A stretch of 64,000 nt of DNA from contig CAJMST010000005.1 in the NCBI GenBank assembly GCA_905216145.1, forward strand, positions 62,001-126,000. The letters run 5' to 3'. A model generated the notes under the pieces. It worked only from the letters and a program-made list of their open reading frames with translations. It was not told the origin of the DNA and did no database searches. Below, piece after piece: positions 41,376 through 48,939 of this stretch (the stretch's first letter is position 1; each line of letters begins with the position of its first letter). The DNA comes from an uncultured bacterium (GTDB lineage Bacteria; Actinomycetota; Coriobacteriia; Coriobacteriales; Coriobacteriaceae). Both the position numbers and the translations under genes were made by a program.

Positions 41376-41700
41376 GTCCACTACCCTGCCTTCTGTGTCG
41401 TATACAATCCGTGCGTTGCGCGGAATATCAGGTTGTTCCCACCAGCTGACCTGGTATTTGACCCCACACTTGCGCACCGGGGTGTTTGCTCGGGAGGCCG
41501 CAGCCACCTTCACGACTGACCCGCTCGCCCGCGAGGCGGTATTGCCCCAAAGAAAGTAGAACGGACGGTGCGGCTTACATCTAGGACGCGCCATGATCGC
41601 GCCGCGCGCACGCGGTCGCTTACGTGGATCCCTTTGACCGCGTCTGTCTTGGACTAGGACGGGCATTTCGTCCGTCCGCAACCACAGCCTGGTAGGAACG
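41376..41700 (-). other. Long GC-rich leader, possibly a structured RNA
   Basis: On the minus strand TATAAT (41707-41712), preceded by TTAGC, predicts transcription from about 41700, leaving a ~325-nt leader before the lipoprotein gene. It holds several good stems: CGCGGTC/GACCGCG around 41594-41643, GGACGG/CCGTCC within 41659-41683, a long-range CGGACGG with CCGTCCG near 41561, ACCCC/GGGGT near 41463-41485, and ACCAG/CTGGT near 41441-41457. I recognise no known RNA class. Confidence 0.5.
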
Positions 41701-41706
41701 TAGCGC

Positions 41707-41712
41707 ATTATA
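41707..41712 (-). promoter_or_regulatory. -10 box of the lipoprotein gene/leader transcript
   Basis: TATAAT read on the minus strand, extended by TTAGC; the best -35 candidate 17 bp upstream is TTAAAC. Confidence 0.55.
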
Positions 41713-41810
41713 GCTAAGTTCAAGCTGAAGTTTAAGGTTAAGGGCGTCATTCGCATCGCGCGCACAGATTTTGCAGGTCGGAGTGGGCTATTCATGCCCC
41801 TATGAAGCCC

Positions 41811-41857
41811 GGAGCTCCCCTACGGGGAGCTCCGGGGCGCCCTTCTTAGGGTGCCCC
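41811..41857. other. Two adjacent strong hairpins
   Basis: GGAGCTCCCC-TA-CGGGGAGCTCC and GGGGCGCCCTTCTTAGGGTGCCCC lie end to end, touching the left end of the inverted-repeat element at 41853. They look like a terminator pair or part of the mobile element's insertion target. Confidence 0.5.
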
Positions 41858-42077
41858 GGTCAAAATATGGCAAATATGAGTACTGCCACCAATTTAGTAA
41901 CAGGCAATTTTGGCCTCTCGGACAGATTTTGCGCTCAGTGTCGCCAACCTGATGCTTAGTTATTCTACATTTGTTTATTATCTTCTCACTTTACGCCGCC
42001 TCCGAGTTCTAAATTCCTTGATTTTGCTGTTACTGATTTAGTGACAGTACTCATATTTGCCATATTTTGTCCAGGGC
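41853..42077. repeat. 225-bp element with ~45-bp terminal inverted repeats, copy 1
   Basis: The left end (CAAAATATGGCAAATATGAG, then TACTGCCACCAATTTAGTAACAG) is matched by the reverse complement of the right end (CAAAATATGGCAAATATGAG, then TACTGTCACTAAATCAGTAACAG). The inside is AT-rich and non-coding. A diverged copy lies at 56363-56592. The size, long terminal repeats and lack of a gene are those of a miniature inverted-repeat element. Confidence 0.85.
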
Positions 42078-42107
42078 ATATGATTAACCCTCTATTTTCG
42101 ACGCGAA

Positions 42108-43220
42108 TTAGACCGGCTTAAGCCCAAAACACGCCCGCAGCGTGTTAAGCAACGCCTCTTGCTTCTTCCTGCGGGCATCGACACGATTCCGGTACCGCTT
42201 TCGCATACGCTGGTGCATGCGCCATGCGAGCGCTTCCATCGCTTCCATGTCACAGAGCATTTCGTTGTTGACCGTCGCGACCTCGATTCCCATAGTAATC
42301 AAGCCCGTGTTGCGCTTTTCATCATGGATACGTCCCCTCCGAGAGGAATGGCCCAGCTCACCGTTGTATTCCAGGTCAAACCGGGCTGCTTCCTGATACG
42401 CATCGCAAACTGCATGCGGCATCCCCGAGATTGCCTGCGCACGGTCATCGAACTCGATCTTGTAGTCGGTCTTAAAAGGTCCGCAGGCAAACCCGCCATA
42501 GGAAAACGGAAGCGAAAACAGGGCGAGCATGATGCACTCCATGGGTGAGCGCAGGTTTTCCGAAAGATAGGGACACAGACGCTGCAGCTGTTTGGCCGCG
42601 GTCCCCTTGCATACCGCGAGATAATCTGCCAGACGATCGGGCGTCAGCACCGGCTCGACCTCAAAGTAGCCCACATCTGGCGGTTGGTCCTTGTCCTTTG
42701 CAAGTTTGTTCACAACAGGCGAGCTGTAGGGAGGCAGAAACTTACCGCGATCGCTCAGTGAAATCTTGGAGCACAGCTCCTGGGCCAGGGCAAATGCCTG
42801 GATGCAACCGACTTCGCGTGCAACGGCAGCGCAAAGGGCCTTGGGAGACAAGCTGTATACCCCCGGCTCCACTTCCAGAATCGATCCGGCCGGCAACCCC
42901 GCGGAACAGACGGACCAACTCACGCCAGGTATGCGGCGGCGCTGCGCCGCAGTCCCCACCAGCAGGCACAAGTCTTCTTGCACCTCGCCACTCGCGGCTC
43001 CAATTCGCACCAAATCTGAAAGGTAGATATCCCCGGCCGAAGGCGATGACGTACACAGCACGCGGCGCTCCTCCTCGGGATCGAGGTCTTTCCAGCTGAT
43101 GTAGCCCATCTGCCGGCGCTCGGCGCGCATCATGCGCAACGCCGAGGCGCCCGTCAGGATCACGGAAGCCGCGAGCTGTTCTTTCGTCGGCTCGACGCGC
43201 TGGTTGATTTTTACCGCCAC
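42108..43220 (-). CDS. Hypothetical protein with DUF559/PD-(D/E)XK-like C-terminus
   Basis: A protein of about 370 residues that I cannot name. The N-terminal two thirds contain segments such as GISWSVC-like GVSWSVCSAGLPAG and LADYLAVCKGTAAKQLQRLCPYL that recall AbiEi/transcriptional-regulator-type folds common in Coriobacteriia. The C-terminal ~120 residues, FKTDYKIEFDDRAQAI, RFDLEYNGELGH, RRGRIHDEKRNTGLITMG and IEVATVNNEML, fit the Asp-Xn-Glu-Tyr-Asn-Gly-Glu pattern of DUF559/Vsr-like nuclease folds. The GTG at 43220 has AGGGGTGG in front. It follows comF after 11 bp. Confidence 0.7.
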   Translation of the reverse strand: MAVKINQRVEPTKEQLAASVILTGASALRMMRAERRQMGYISWKDLDPEEERRVLCTSSPSAGDIYLSDLVRIGAASGEVQEDLCLLVGTAAQRRRIPGVSWSVCSAGLPAGSILEVEPGVYSLSPKALCAAVAREVGCIQAFALAQELCSKISLSDRGKFLPPYSSPVVNKLAKDKDQPPDVGYFEVEPVLTPDRLADYLAVCKGTAAKQLQRLCPYLSENLRSPMECIMLALFSLPFSYGGFACGPFKTDYKIEFDDRAQAISGMPHAVCDAYQEAARFDLEYNGELGHSSRRGRIHDEKRNTGLITMGIEVATVNNEMLCDMEAMEALAWRMHQRMRKRYRNRVDARRKKQEALLNTLRACFGLKPV

Positions 43221-43231
43221 ATGAACCACCC

Positions 43232-44038
43232 CTACCAAACGCGTGCGATAGCAAGGCCATCGACAGCCGCGGCACCGGCGCGCTTGAGTTCTGCCGAAGC
43301 CGCCGCCATCGTCGCGCCTGTGGTAATGACGTCATCGATAAGCAGCAGGCGGCGGCCCCGCACGTCCTCGACCGTCTCGTACATGCCTTGGGCGCGCTCG
43401 CGGCGCTCCTCACGACCGAGTTCTCGCTGGTCGCCATGCCCGTACTTGACGAGAGCATCGAGCAGGGGAACACCCGACAGCTCGCAAAATGGGCGCGCAA
43501 TGGCCTCCATATGATCAAAACCACGCCGCCGAAACGCTGCCGCCGTCGCAGGCACAAACACCACCGCATCCGCACCGGACAGCACACCTCCGTAGCGATC
43601 GGGCGCTACGACCTGGGCATGCAGGGCGGTGTCGTAGAGCAGCTCCGCCAGATACGGAGCCAGACGTCGCTCGCCCGCATCCTTGTACGCTTTAATGATG
43701 CGCGGCAGCGGATGCGCATAGACGGCGCACGCCAGGCAGCGATCGAGCGCCTCCGCCATTGCCGAGGACGTGCTCTCGACCGAACACTCAGTGCACAGCA
43801 AATCCCCAAACGGGGCGCCGCATCGGGTGCAGCTATGACGTGGGTCGATGAGCGTGAGCGCAGCCAGGCAGTCTTGGCAAATAAGCGTACCGGCGCGCTC
43901 GCAGCCGGCACATCGTGTTGGCGACAATGCCTCGAGCGCCTCGTACGTCGCGCGCTCGGCAAACGGTAGCAATTCGTCCGCAAACGGTAGGGCACCGACA
44001 CTCTGCAGACGGCTCAATATGTTCAGATGGCTCTTCAA
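43232..44038 (-). CDS. comF: ComF family phosphoribosyltransferase-like protein
   Basis: A 268-residue protein. The N-terminus has a double zinc ribbon (CAGCERAGTLICQDC and CTRCGAPFGDLLCTEC), and the C-terminus a type I phosphoribosyltransferase fold with LLLIDDVITTGATM. ComF proteins support DNA uptake in competent bacteria; no other com genes are seen here. The start is a TTG at 44038 preceded by AGGGAGGG, which is itself the 3' arm of a hairpin at 44044-44075. Confidence 0.9.
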   Translation of the reverse strand: MKSHLNILSRLQSVGALPFADELLPFAERATYEALEALSPTRCAGCERAGTLICQDCLAALTLIDPRHSCTRCGAPFGDLLCTECSVESTSSAMAEALDRCLACAVYAHPLPRIIKAYKDAGERRLAPYLAELLYDTALHAQVVAPDRYGGVLSGADAVVFVPATAAAFRRRGFDHMEAIARPFCELSGVPLLDALVKYGHGDQRELGREERRERAQGMYETVEDVRGRRLLLIDDVITTGATMAAASAELKRAGAAAVDGLAIARVW

Positions 44039-44043
44039 GACAC

Positions 44044-44075
44044 AACCCTCCCTACGTTCGGTCGCAGGGAGGGTT
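44044..44075 (-). terminator. Hairpin between ricT and comF, overlapping the comF ribosome site
   Basis: AACCCTCCCTgCG pairs with CGtAGGGAGGGTT. It is placed as a terminator for ricT, but only TTGTGTCTTG follows, and the AGGGAGGG arm is the ribosome site of comF. Confidence 0.7.
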
Positions 44076-44140
44076 GTTGATTTGGCGCTATGATACCCCG
44101 ATGCGCTCGGGGCAAGGCGGGCTAAATCCGCTCGCGGGCG

Positions 44141-45832
44141 TTATTCGCCGGCAGGCGGTTGTGGTGCGGACGAAGACGGGGTCGAGCCCTCGCCACCATC
44201 CTGGCGCGGCTTGCGGGAACGGCGACGGCGACGGCGCTTTTGACCCTGGTCGGCCGAGCCCTCGCCACCGCGCGGCTCGCGCTCGTCACGAGCGACGCCA
44301 TGCGAAGCCTTGGCAGCCGCTCCCCCGCCATCTCCGGGACGACGGCGCGTGACCTTGACCTCGCCATCCGAGACCTGATCGGCCACGGAGGGCACTGAGG
44401 GCTTCTGCTGCGCGCCCGAGGAATGGCGACGGCGCGGACGCGGCGCGCGCTCCTCCTCGCCACGTGACTTGCCGCCCTTGTCGACAGGCGCATCGGAGGC
44501 CGAGGCGCCCTTGGAAGCGGCACCGGCCTCGCGAGCAGCTGCGGCGCGGAAGGCGTCCTCGCGCTCCTCGCTCGACAGATGACGGCGGCGGCGACGTGTG
44601 GGGTTCATGCCGCCGCCGCGATTCTGCTGCTGGGGCTGCTGAACCTCGCGCTCGCGAGAGGCGTTCTTGCCCGCGGCTGCAACCTCGGTAGCATCGCCCG
44701 AGCCCGCGCGCTTGCGACGGCGACGGCCATCGGCCGCCCCCTCGGCCTCGGGTGTCTCGGCCTTACCGCGGCCCTTTCCGCGGCCACGGCCCTCGCCCTG
44801 ACCCTGACCGGCGCGAGCATCGGATTCAGCATCGCGACGACGGCGCTTGGGCATCGACGTGCCGGCCAGACGGTCGGCACTCGACAGGCCATCGCCCACA
44901 TCGACGCCGTTTTCGCGATCGAGCTCCATGAGCGCCAGACGCATCTCGGGCGACTCAATGCGCTCGAGCACGTCGCGCGTCACGCAGTCGGGGCGGCAGT
45001 TGCAGCCCTGTTCGGCGGCCTTCTTCTTGCAGCCCTCCGAGCACGTCATATCGGCCAGGTTGACCTTAAAGACCTTGCCGTTCTCTAGGCGCAGCACCAG
45101 CTGCTCACGCGGCGTGTCATATTCCTGAATACGCGCCTTGCCGAGCGGCGTATCGATGAGCGTCTTCTTTTTGGGCGCACGGCTCTTAAAGTCCTTGTAG
45201 GCCTCGAACTCGTAGCGCAGGCAGCACATCAGACGACCGCACACGCCGCTGATCTTGGAGGAATTGAGCGGCAGGTCTTGCTCTTTTGCCATGCGAATCG
45301 AGACGGGTTCAAACTGTCCGCCAAAGCGCGTGCAGCAGAGCTCCTGTCCGCACTGGGCATAGCCACCCACCAGGCGGGTCTCGTCGCGCACGCCGATCTG
45401 GCGCATGTCGACGCGAATGTGCAGCGTCGAGGACAGGTCCTTGACGAGCTGGCGAAAATCGACGCGCTCCTCGGCCGCAAAGTAGAACACGGCCTTCTCG
45501 CCGCCAAACAGGTACTCGACGCCGACCGGCTTCATCTCGAGGTCGAGCTCCTTGACCAGGCGGCGAAAGTCGACCATCGCCTCGTCGCCTTGGATGGCCA
45601 GGTCGTCGGCAAGCTGCAGGTCGATGTCGCTCGCCACGCGCAGCACGGGCTTGAGCGGCTGACCGATCTCGTCTTGCGGCACCTCGAAGGGATCGGCCGT
45701 GACCAGGCCGATCTCGGTTCCGCGCTCGGTGGAGCAAATGGCATAATCGGCCTCGAGGATATCCAGATCCTGCGGATCGAACCACAGGTCGCGCGAGGCG
45801 TAGGTAAACTTAACGGGTACGACTAACGGCAT
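44141..45832 (-). CDS. ricT: RicT/PSP1-domain protein with long basic C-terminal extension
   Basis: A 563-residue protein. Residues 1-~290 are the PSP1 domain of RicT (YaaT), a member of the Fe-S-containing Ric complex that promotes RNA processing in Bacillus; the cysteine motifs CGQELCCTRFG and CGRLMCCLRYE, and two further cysteine groups (CSEGCKKKAAEQGCNC, CVTRDV), are present. The rest (~250 residues) is low-complexity, rich in Arg, Gly, Ala and Glu, such as RRRRHLSSEER and QGQKRRRRRRSRKPR, and resembles the RNA-binding tails of RNase E-type proteins. It overlaps holB by 10 bp. Confidence 0.9.
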   Translation of the reverse strand: MPLVVPVKFTYASRDLWFDPQDLDILEADYAICSTERGTEIGLVTADPFEVPQDEIGQPLKPVLRVASDIDLQLADDLAIQGDEAMVDFRRLVKELDLEMKPVGVEYLFGGEKAVFYFAAEERVDFRQLVKDLSSTLHIRVDMRQIGVRDETRLVGGYAQCGQELCCTRFGGQFEPVSIRMAKEQDLPLNSSKISGVCGRLMCCLRYEFEAYKDFKSRAPKKKTLIDTPLGKARIQEYDTPREQLVLRLENGKVFKVNLADMTCSEGCKKKAAEQGCNCRPDCVTRDVLERIESPEMRLALMELDRENGVDVGDGLSSADRLAGTSMPKRRRRDAESDARAGQGQGEGRGRGKGRGKAETPEAEGAADGRRRRKRAGSGDATEVAAAGKNASREREVQQPQQQNRGGGMNPTRRRRRHLSSEEREDAFRAAAAREAGAASKGASASDAPVDKGGKSRGEEERAPRPRRRHSSGAQQKPSVPSVADQVSDGEVKVTRRRPGDGGGAAAKASHGVARDEREPRGGEGSADQGQKRRRRRRSRKPRQDGGEGSTPSSSAPQPPAGE

Positions 45833-46950
45833 TTCAGTGCCTTCCTGATATCGAACAGCATGACCTCGATGGCCAGCTGGGGAGTAACGTTTCTGGCGAT
45901 GTTGCGCTCGGCGGTCGCGACTGCCTCGAGCGCCCGTGTGGCACCCGCAACATTCGTCGCGGCGGCAAGCCGCCCGATCGTGTCGCGCACGTCCTCGTTC
46001 ACAACGTCTGCCGCCTCATCCTGAAGCGTCAGCAGCACGTCGCGCATGAGCGTCCGTGCGCTCGCCAGCGCTTCCATGATACCCGAACGCTCGCGCGCGT
46101 TGAGTTCGCGCTTGTTGCGGTCCTCAAGCTGCTTCAATGCTCCACGCGACAGGTAGTCGGCGTTTTGCTCGAGCACCTTTTCCTGTGTGGACTTGACCTC
46201 GGCGAGCGGTGCCTTAACGGCGACAATAAGCGACTTGGCGCGGCTGAGCACGTCGGCCTCGTCGGCGGCGATGAGCGAATCGATGGCGCGAACCATCTGA
46301 CGGCGGGCGTCCTGGCGCTCGGCGCTCTTGAGGAACTCGATGCCACGCGTGGGGCTTCCCGCTACTGCGACGGCCATGTGGCAACGCGCGGGGTCCTGAC
46401 CGGTGGCGCGACTCACGGCCTGCGCGGCGACGGCGGGCGATACCAGCCGAAACGGCACGCACTGGCAGCGGCTCACGATGGTGGACAGCATCACGTCTGC
46501 CGAGGTGCCCAGCAAGATAAACATAACGCCCTCGGGCGGCTCCTCGAGTGTCTTGAGCAGCGCGTTGGCGGTGTTGGCGCGCAGCTGCTCGGCACGGTCG
46601 ATGATGTAGACCTTGGCCTTGGCGCGGATGGGCGCCAGCGGCACGTCGTCGAGCAGCTCGCGGGTCTGGGCAATGAGGTAGCCCGTGGCGCTCTCGGGCG
46701 TGTAATAGTGCACGTCGGGGTGCGTATGGCGGGCAACGCGCACACAACTGTCGCATGAGCCGCAGCCATCCTGCTCGCACAGGAAGGCTTGGGCGAGCGC
46801 CCACGCGGCGTCGAGCTTGCCCGCGCCGGGCGCGCCCAAAAACAGGTAGGCGTGCGATGCGCGACCGCTGGCGACGGCATTGGTCAAAAAGTCGCGCACG
46901 CGCTCTTGGGTGTCAAGCTTGGCCAGCAGGCTTGTCTGAGCGGGGGCCAT
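45823..46950 (-). CDS. holB: DNA polymerase III delta' subunit
   Basis: A 375-residue clamp-loader subunit. The P-loop-like YLFLGAPGAGKLDAA, zinc module CEQDGCGSCDSCVRVARHTHPD, and LLKTLEEPPEGVMFILL with the sensor region IVSRCQCVPFRLVS are typical. The ATG at 46950 lies one base past the tmk stop, so translation is coupled. Part of the tmk-holB-ricT run that is conserved in many Gram-positive bacteria. Confidence 0.93.
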   Translation of the reverse strand: MAPAQTSLLAKLDTQERVRDFLTNAVASGRASHAYLFLGAPGAGKLDAAWALAQAFLCEQDGCGSCDSCVRVARHTHPDVHYYTPESATGYLIAQTRELLDDVPLAPIRAKAKVYIIDRAEQLRANTANALLKTLEEPPEGVMFILLGTSADVMLSTIVSRCQCVPFRLVSPAVAAQAVSRATGQDPARCHMAVAVAGSPTRGIEFLKSAERQDARRQMVRAIDSLIAADEADVLSRAKSLIVAVKAPLAEVKSTQEKVLEQNADYLSRGALKQLEDRNKRELNARERSGIMEALASARTLMRDVLLTLQDEAADVVNEDVRDTIGRLAAATNVAGATRALEAVATAERNIARNVTPQLAIEVMLFDIRKALKCR

Positions 46951-46951
46951 G

Positions 46952-47635
46952 TTACTCGGCCTCCTGGGCAAGCGCGGCGGTGACGGCGTCCTGGGAAATG
47001 TCGAGGCCGTAGACGCGAACCTGCTCGACCGTCCGCGCGAAGACGTCCTCGATGGACGCGGTCGCGTCGATGAGCTTTACGCGGTTTGGTTCCTCGGCGG
47101 CGATGGCGCAAAATCCCTGGTAGACACGCTCTTGGAAGGCCATGCCCTTAGCCTCCATGCGATCTGCCGCGCCACGGGCTGCCATGCGCAGCGCCGCCTG
47201 CTCGGGCGTGATGTGATAGACGAGCGTGAGCGCCGGGTGCGTACCCGCGACGGCCAGGTTGTTGGCGTCGCGCACCATCTGGCGATCGAGGCCATCGGCA
47301 AACGCCTGGTAGCAGGTCGTGGAATCGTAGAAGCGATCGCACAGGACCACCTTACCGACAGCAAGGGCGGGCACGATGACCTCGTGCACCAACTGAGCGC
47401 GCGCCGCCTCGTAGAGCAACAACTCGCAGGTGTCGCCCATCGCCGTGTTGGCGGGGTCGAGCAGCAGAGCACGGATCTTTTCGCTGATGGCGGTACCGCC
47501 CGGCTCGCGCAGGCTCACAACCTGGTAGCCAGCGAGTTCGAGCGCGCGGGCAAGCAGGCGCGCCTGCGTGGACTTGCCGGCGCCATCGACGCCCTCGAGC
47601 GTGATAAAGCTATGTTGAGCGGGCTCAAAAGCCAT
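46952..47635 (-). CDS. tmk: Thymidylate kinase
   Basis: A 227-residue dTMP kinase making dTDP for DNA synthesis. The P-loop FITLEGVDGAGKSTQ, the LREPGGTAISEKIR loop with the catalytic arginine, and CDRFYDSTTCYQ are diagnostic. GGAAGGGACTGCGCCC precedes the ATG. First gene of the tmk-holB-ricT run. Confidence 0.95.
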   Translation of the reverse strand: MAFEPAQHSFITLEGVDGAGKSTQARLLARALELAGYQVVSLREPGGTAISEKIRALLLDPANTAMGDTCELLLYEAARAQLVHEVIVPALAVGKVVLCDRFYDSTTCYQAFADGLDRQMVRDANNLAVAGTHPALTLVYHITPEQAALRMAARGAADRMEAKGMAFQERVYQGFCAIAAEEPNRVKLIDATASIEDVFARTVEQVRVYGLDISQDAVTAALAQEAE

Positions 47636-47737
47636 GGGCGCAGTCCCTTCCTACAAGGCGCGTAAATGCGATTTATAGCAACCAAGCCATGATACCCCAG
47701 TGCTCGGTGCGTCCCCAATGGCTAAAGGTGCCTTTCC

Positions 47738-47807
47738 AAAGTTGCGGTGAAATAGGGACTGATTGAAGCTCTGAGACCGCCAAACAGTCCCTATTTCACC
47801 GCAACTT
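47738..47807. repeat. Palindromic repeat, copy 2 (first copy at 2359-2426)
   Basis: AAAGTTGCGGTGAAATAGGGACTG pairs with CAGTCCCTATTTCACCGCAACTT across a ~24-nt loop; the arms match copy 1 in nearly all positions, and GTCCCCAATG occurs upstream in both. Confidence 0.88.
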
Positions 47808-47875
47808 ATGATGGGGAATTTTGGACGCTGGGTATAATCGTCGTATTGCATTGAAATGTGGCGAAAGGAGTGGCA

Positions 47876-48859
47876 ATGTCTCGGTATTGCGCCTCGTGCG
47901 GCAAGCTTCTTGCAGATGATGCCAAGTTCTGCACCTCGTGCGGTGCACCCGTTGAGCAAACAACCGCGAGCGATAGCCAGCCCGCTTTTGAGCAGACCGG
48001 TTCCCTCGATACGCCGCAAGCCAAGGCGGACGACCCCCTCGCCTATCGCCCCGACCCCGCCGCAGGCCCCGCGACCGTCGAGACCACGCAGCGCATACCC
48101 GTCGCGAGCGGCTCGCCCCAACAGCAGCCGGCTCCCGCATACGCGCCCGCTTCGCCACAGACCCCCGCTCCCAAAAAGAGCGGCACCGGGCCGCTTATCG
48201 CCGTTATCGTTGTGCTGGTGGCGATCATCATCGCCCTGGTCGTTTTCTTTGTGATCAAGCCTTTCGACAACGCCGCCACGCAGACGACTGCCGAGGTAGC
48301 TAAGCTGCACCATGACGTCGACGACGATGACCTAAAGCCTCTCGGCGATCCCAACAGCCTGTACGACGATGATGACGATGACGACGAGGATGGCGGCGAA
48401 ACAACACTCTCCGAGCAGAACCTCTACCGCCGACTGAGCGAATACTACGACTTGCTCGAAGACCTCGACAACTACGTCCGTGGCTGCGCGCAGAACTTCA
48501 ACGGCAGCTATCTGGAAGAGGATCGAACCACCCGTCAAAATCTCGCCGACGTCGCCGAGCGCACGGAGAACACCATCGAGCAGTATTACGACATCGTCGA
48601 GGACCTAGACGTCCCGACGAGCTCCAAGAACTACAGCTCCTGGAAGGACATCATCGCCCTGTACGACGACCTGGATCACCGCATTGACGCAATCTGTGAT
48701 GCCTGGGAGATCAGCCTGAAATACGCCAAGCCTGCGGACCACAAGAATGAGATCGTGGCGCCGCTGTCGCGCGACAACGTGGCGGGCACCAATGACAATA
48801 AGTACCGCCTAGACTTTGAGGAGCGCTATCCCGGCGCCAAACCCGTCGAAGTGAACTAG
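47876..48859 (+). CDS. Zinc-ribbon membrane protein
   Basis: A 327-residue protein. It opens with a zinc ribbon (RYCASCGKLLADDAKFCTSCG), has a proline/alanine-rich linker, one membrane helix (about 105-128: PLIAVIVVLVAIIIALVVFF) and an acidic outer region with a run of Asp residues near 165, then a helical C-terminal domain. The zinc-ribbon-plus-anchor layout is widespread in actinobacteria and firmicutes, generally of unknown function. AAAGGAG lies 5 nt before the ATG at 47876. Confidence 0.8.
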   Translation: MSRYCASCGKLLADDAKFCTSCGAPVEQTTASDSQPAFEQTGSLDTPQAKADDPLAYRPDPAAGPATVETTQRIPVASGSPQQQPAPAYAPASPQTPAPKKSGTGPLIAVIVVLVAIIIALVVFFVIKPFDNAATQTTAEVAKLHHDVDDDDLKPLGDPNSLYDDDDDDDEDGGETTLSEQNLYRRLSEYYDLLEDLDNYVRGCAQNFNGSYLEEDRTTRQNLADVAERTENTIEQYYDIVEDLDVPTSSKNYSSWKDIIALYDDLDHRIDAICDAWEISLKYAKPADHKNEIVAPLSRDNVAGTNDNKYRLDFEERYPGAKPVEVN

Positions 48860-48874
48860 CGCTCTGCCGGTCTA

Positions 48875-48912
48875 AAAAACGAGCGAGGATCGCGGGGTCC
48901 TCGCTCGTTTTT
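48875..48912. terminator. Bidirectional terminator between the zinc-ribbon gene and topA
   Basis: AACGAGCGAGGAtc pairs with gTCCTCGCTCGTT; A/T runs flank both sides and the genes converge. Confidence 0.9.
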
Positions 48913-48939
48913 GTTTTAGTCAATGTTCCGACTACGCCG

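Noticed and set aside
41640..41660. Ribosomal L10 leader
   Set aside because: Only a short GTCCAAGACAG resemblance; no rplJ downstream.
41376..41700. RNase P RNA, tmRNA or SRP RNA
   Set aside because: None of the hallmark strings (GAGGAAAGTCC, an ALAA tag frame with CCA end, GGTCAGGTCCGGAAGGAAGC) is present.
41376..41795. 140-codon N-terminal extension of the lipoprotein
   Set aside because: It would bury the signal peptide and lipobox inside the protein and would start upstream of the TATAAT box.
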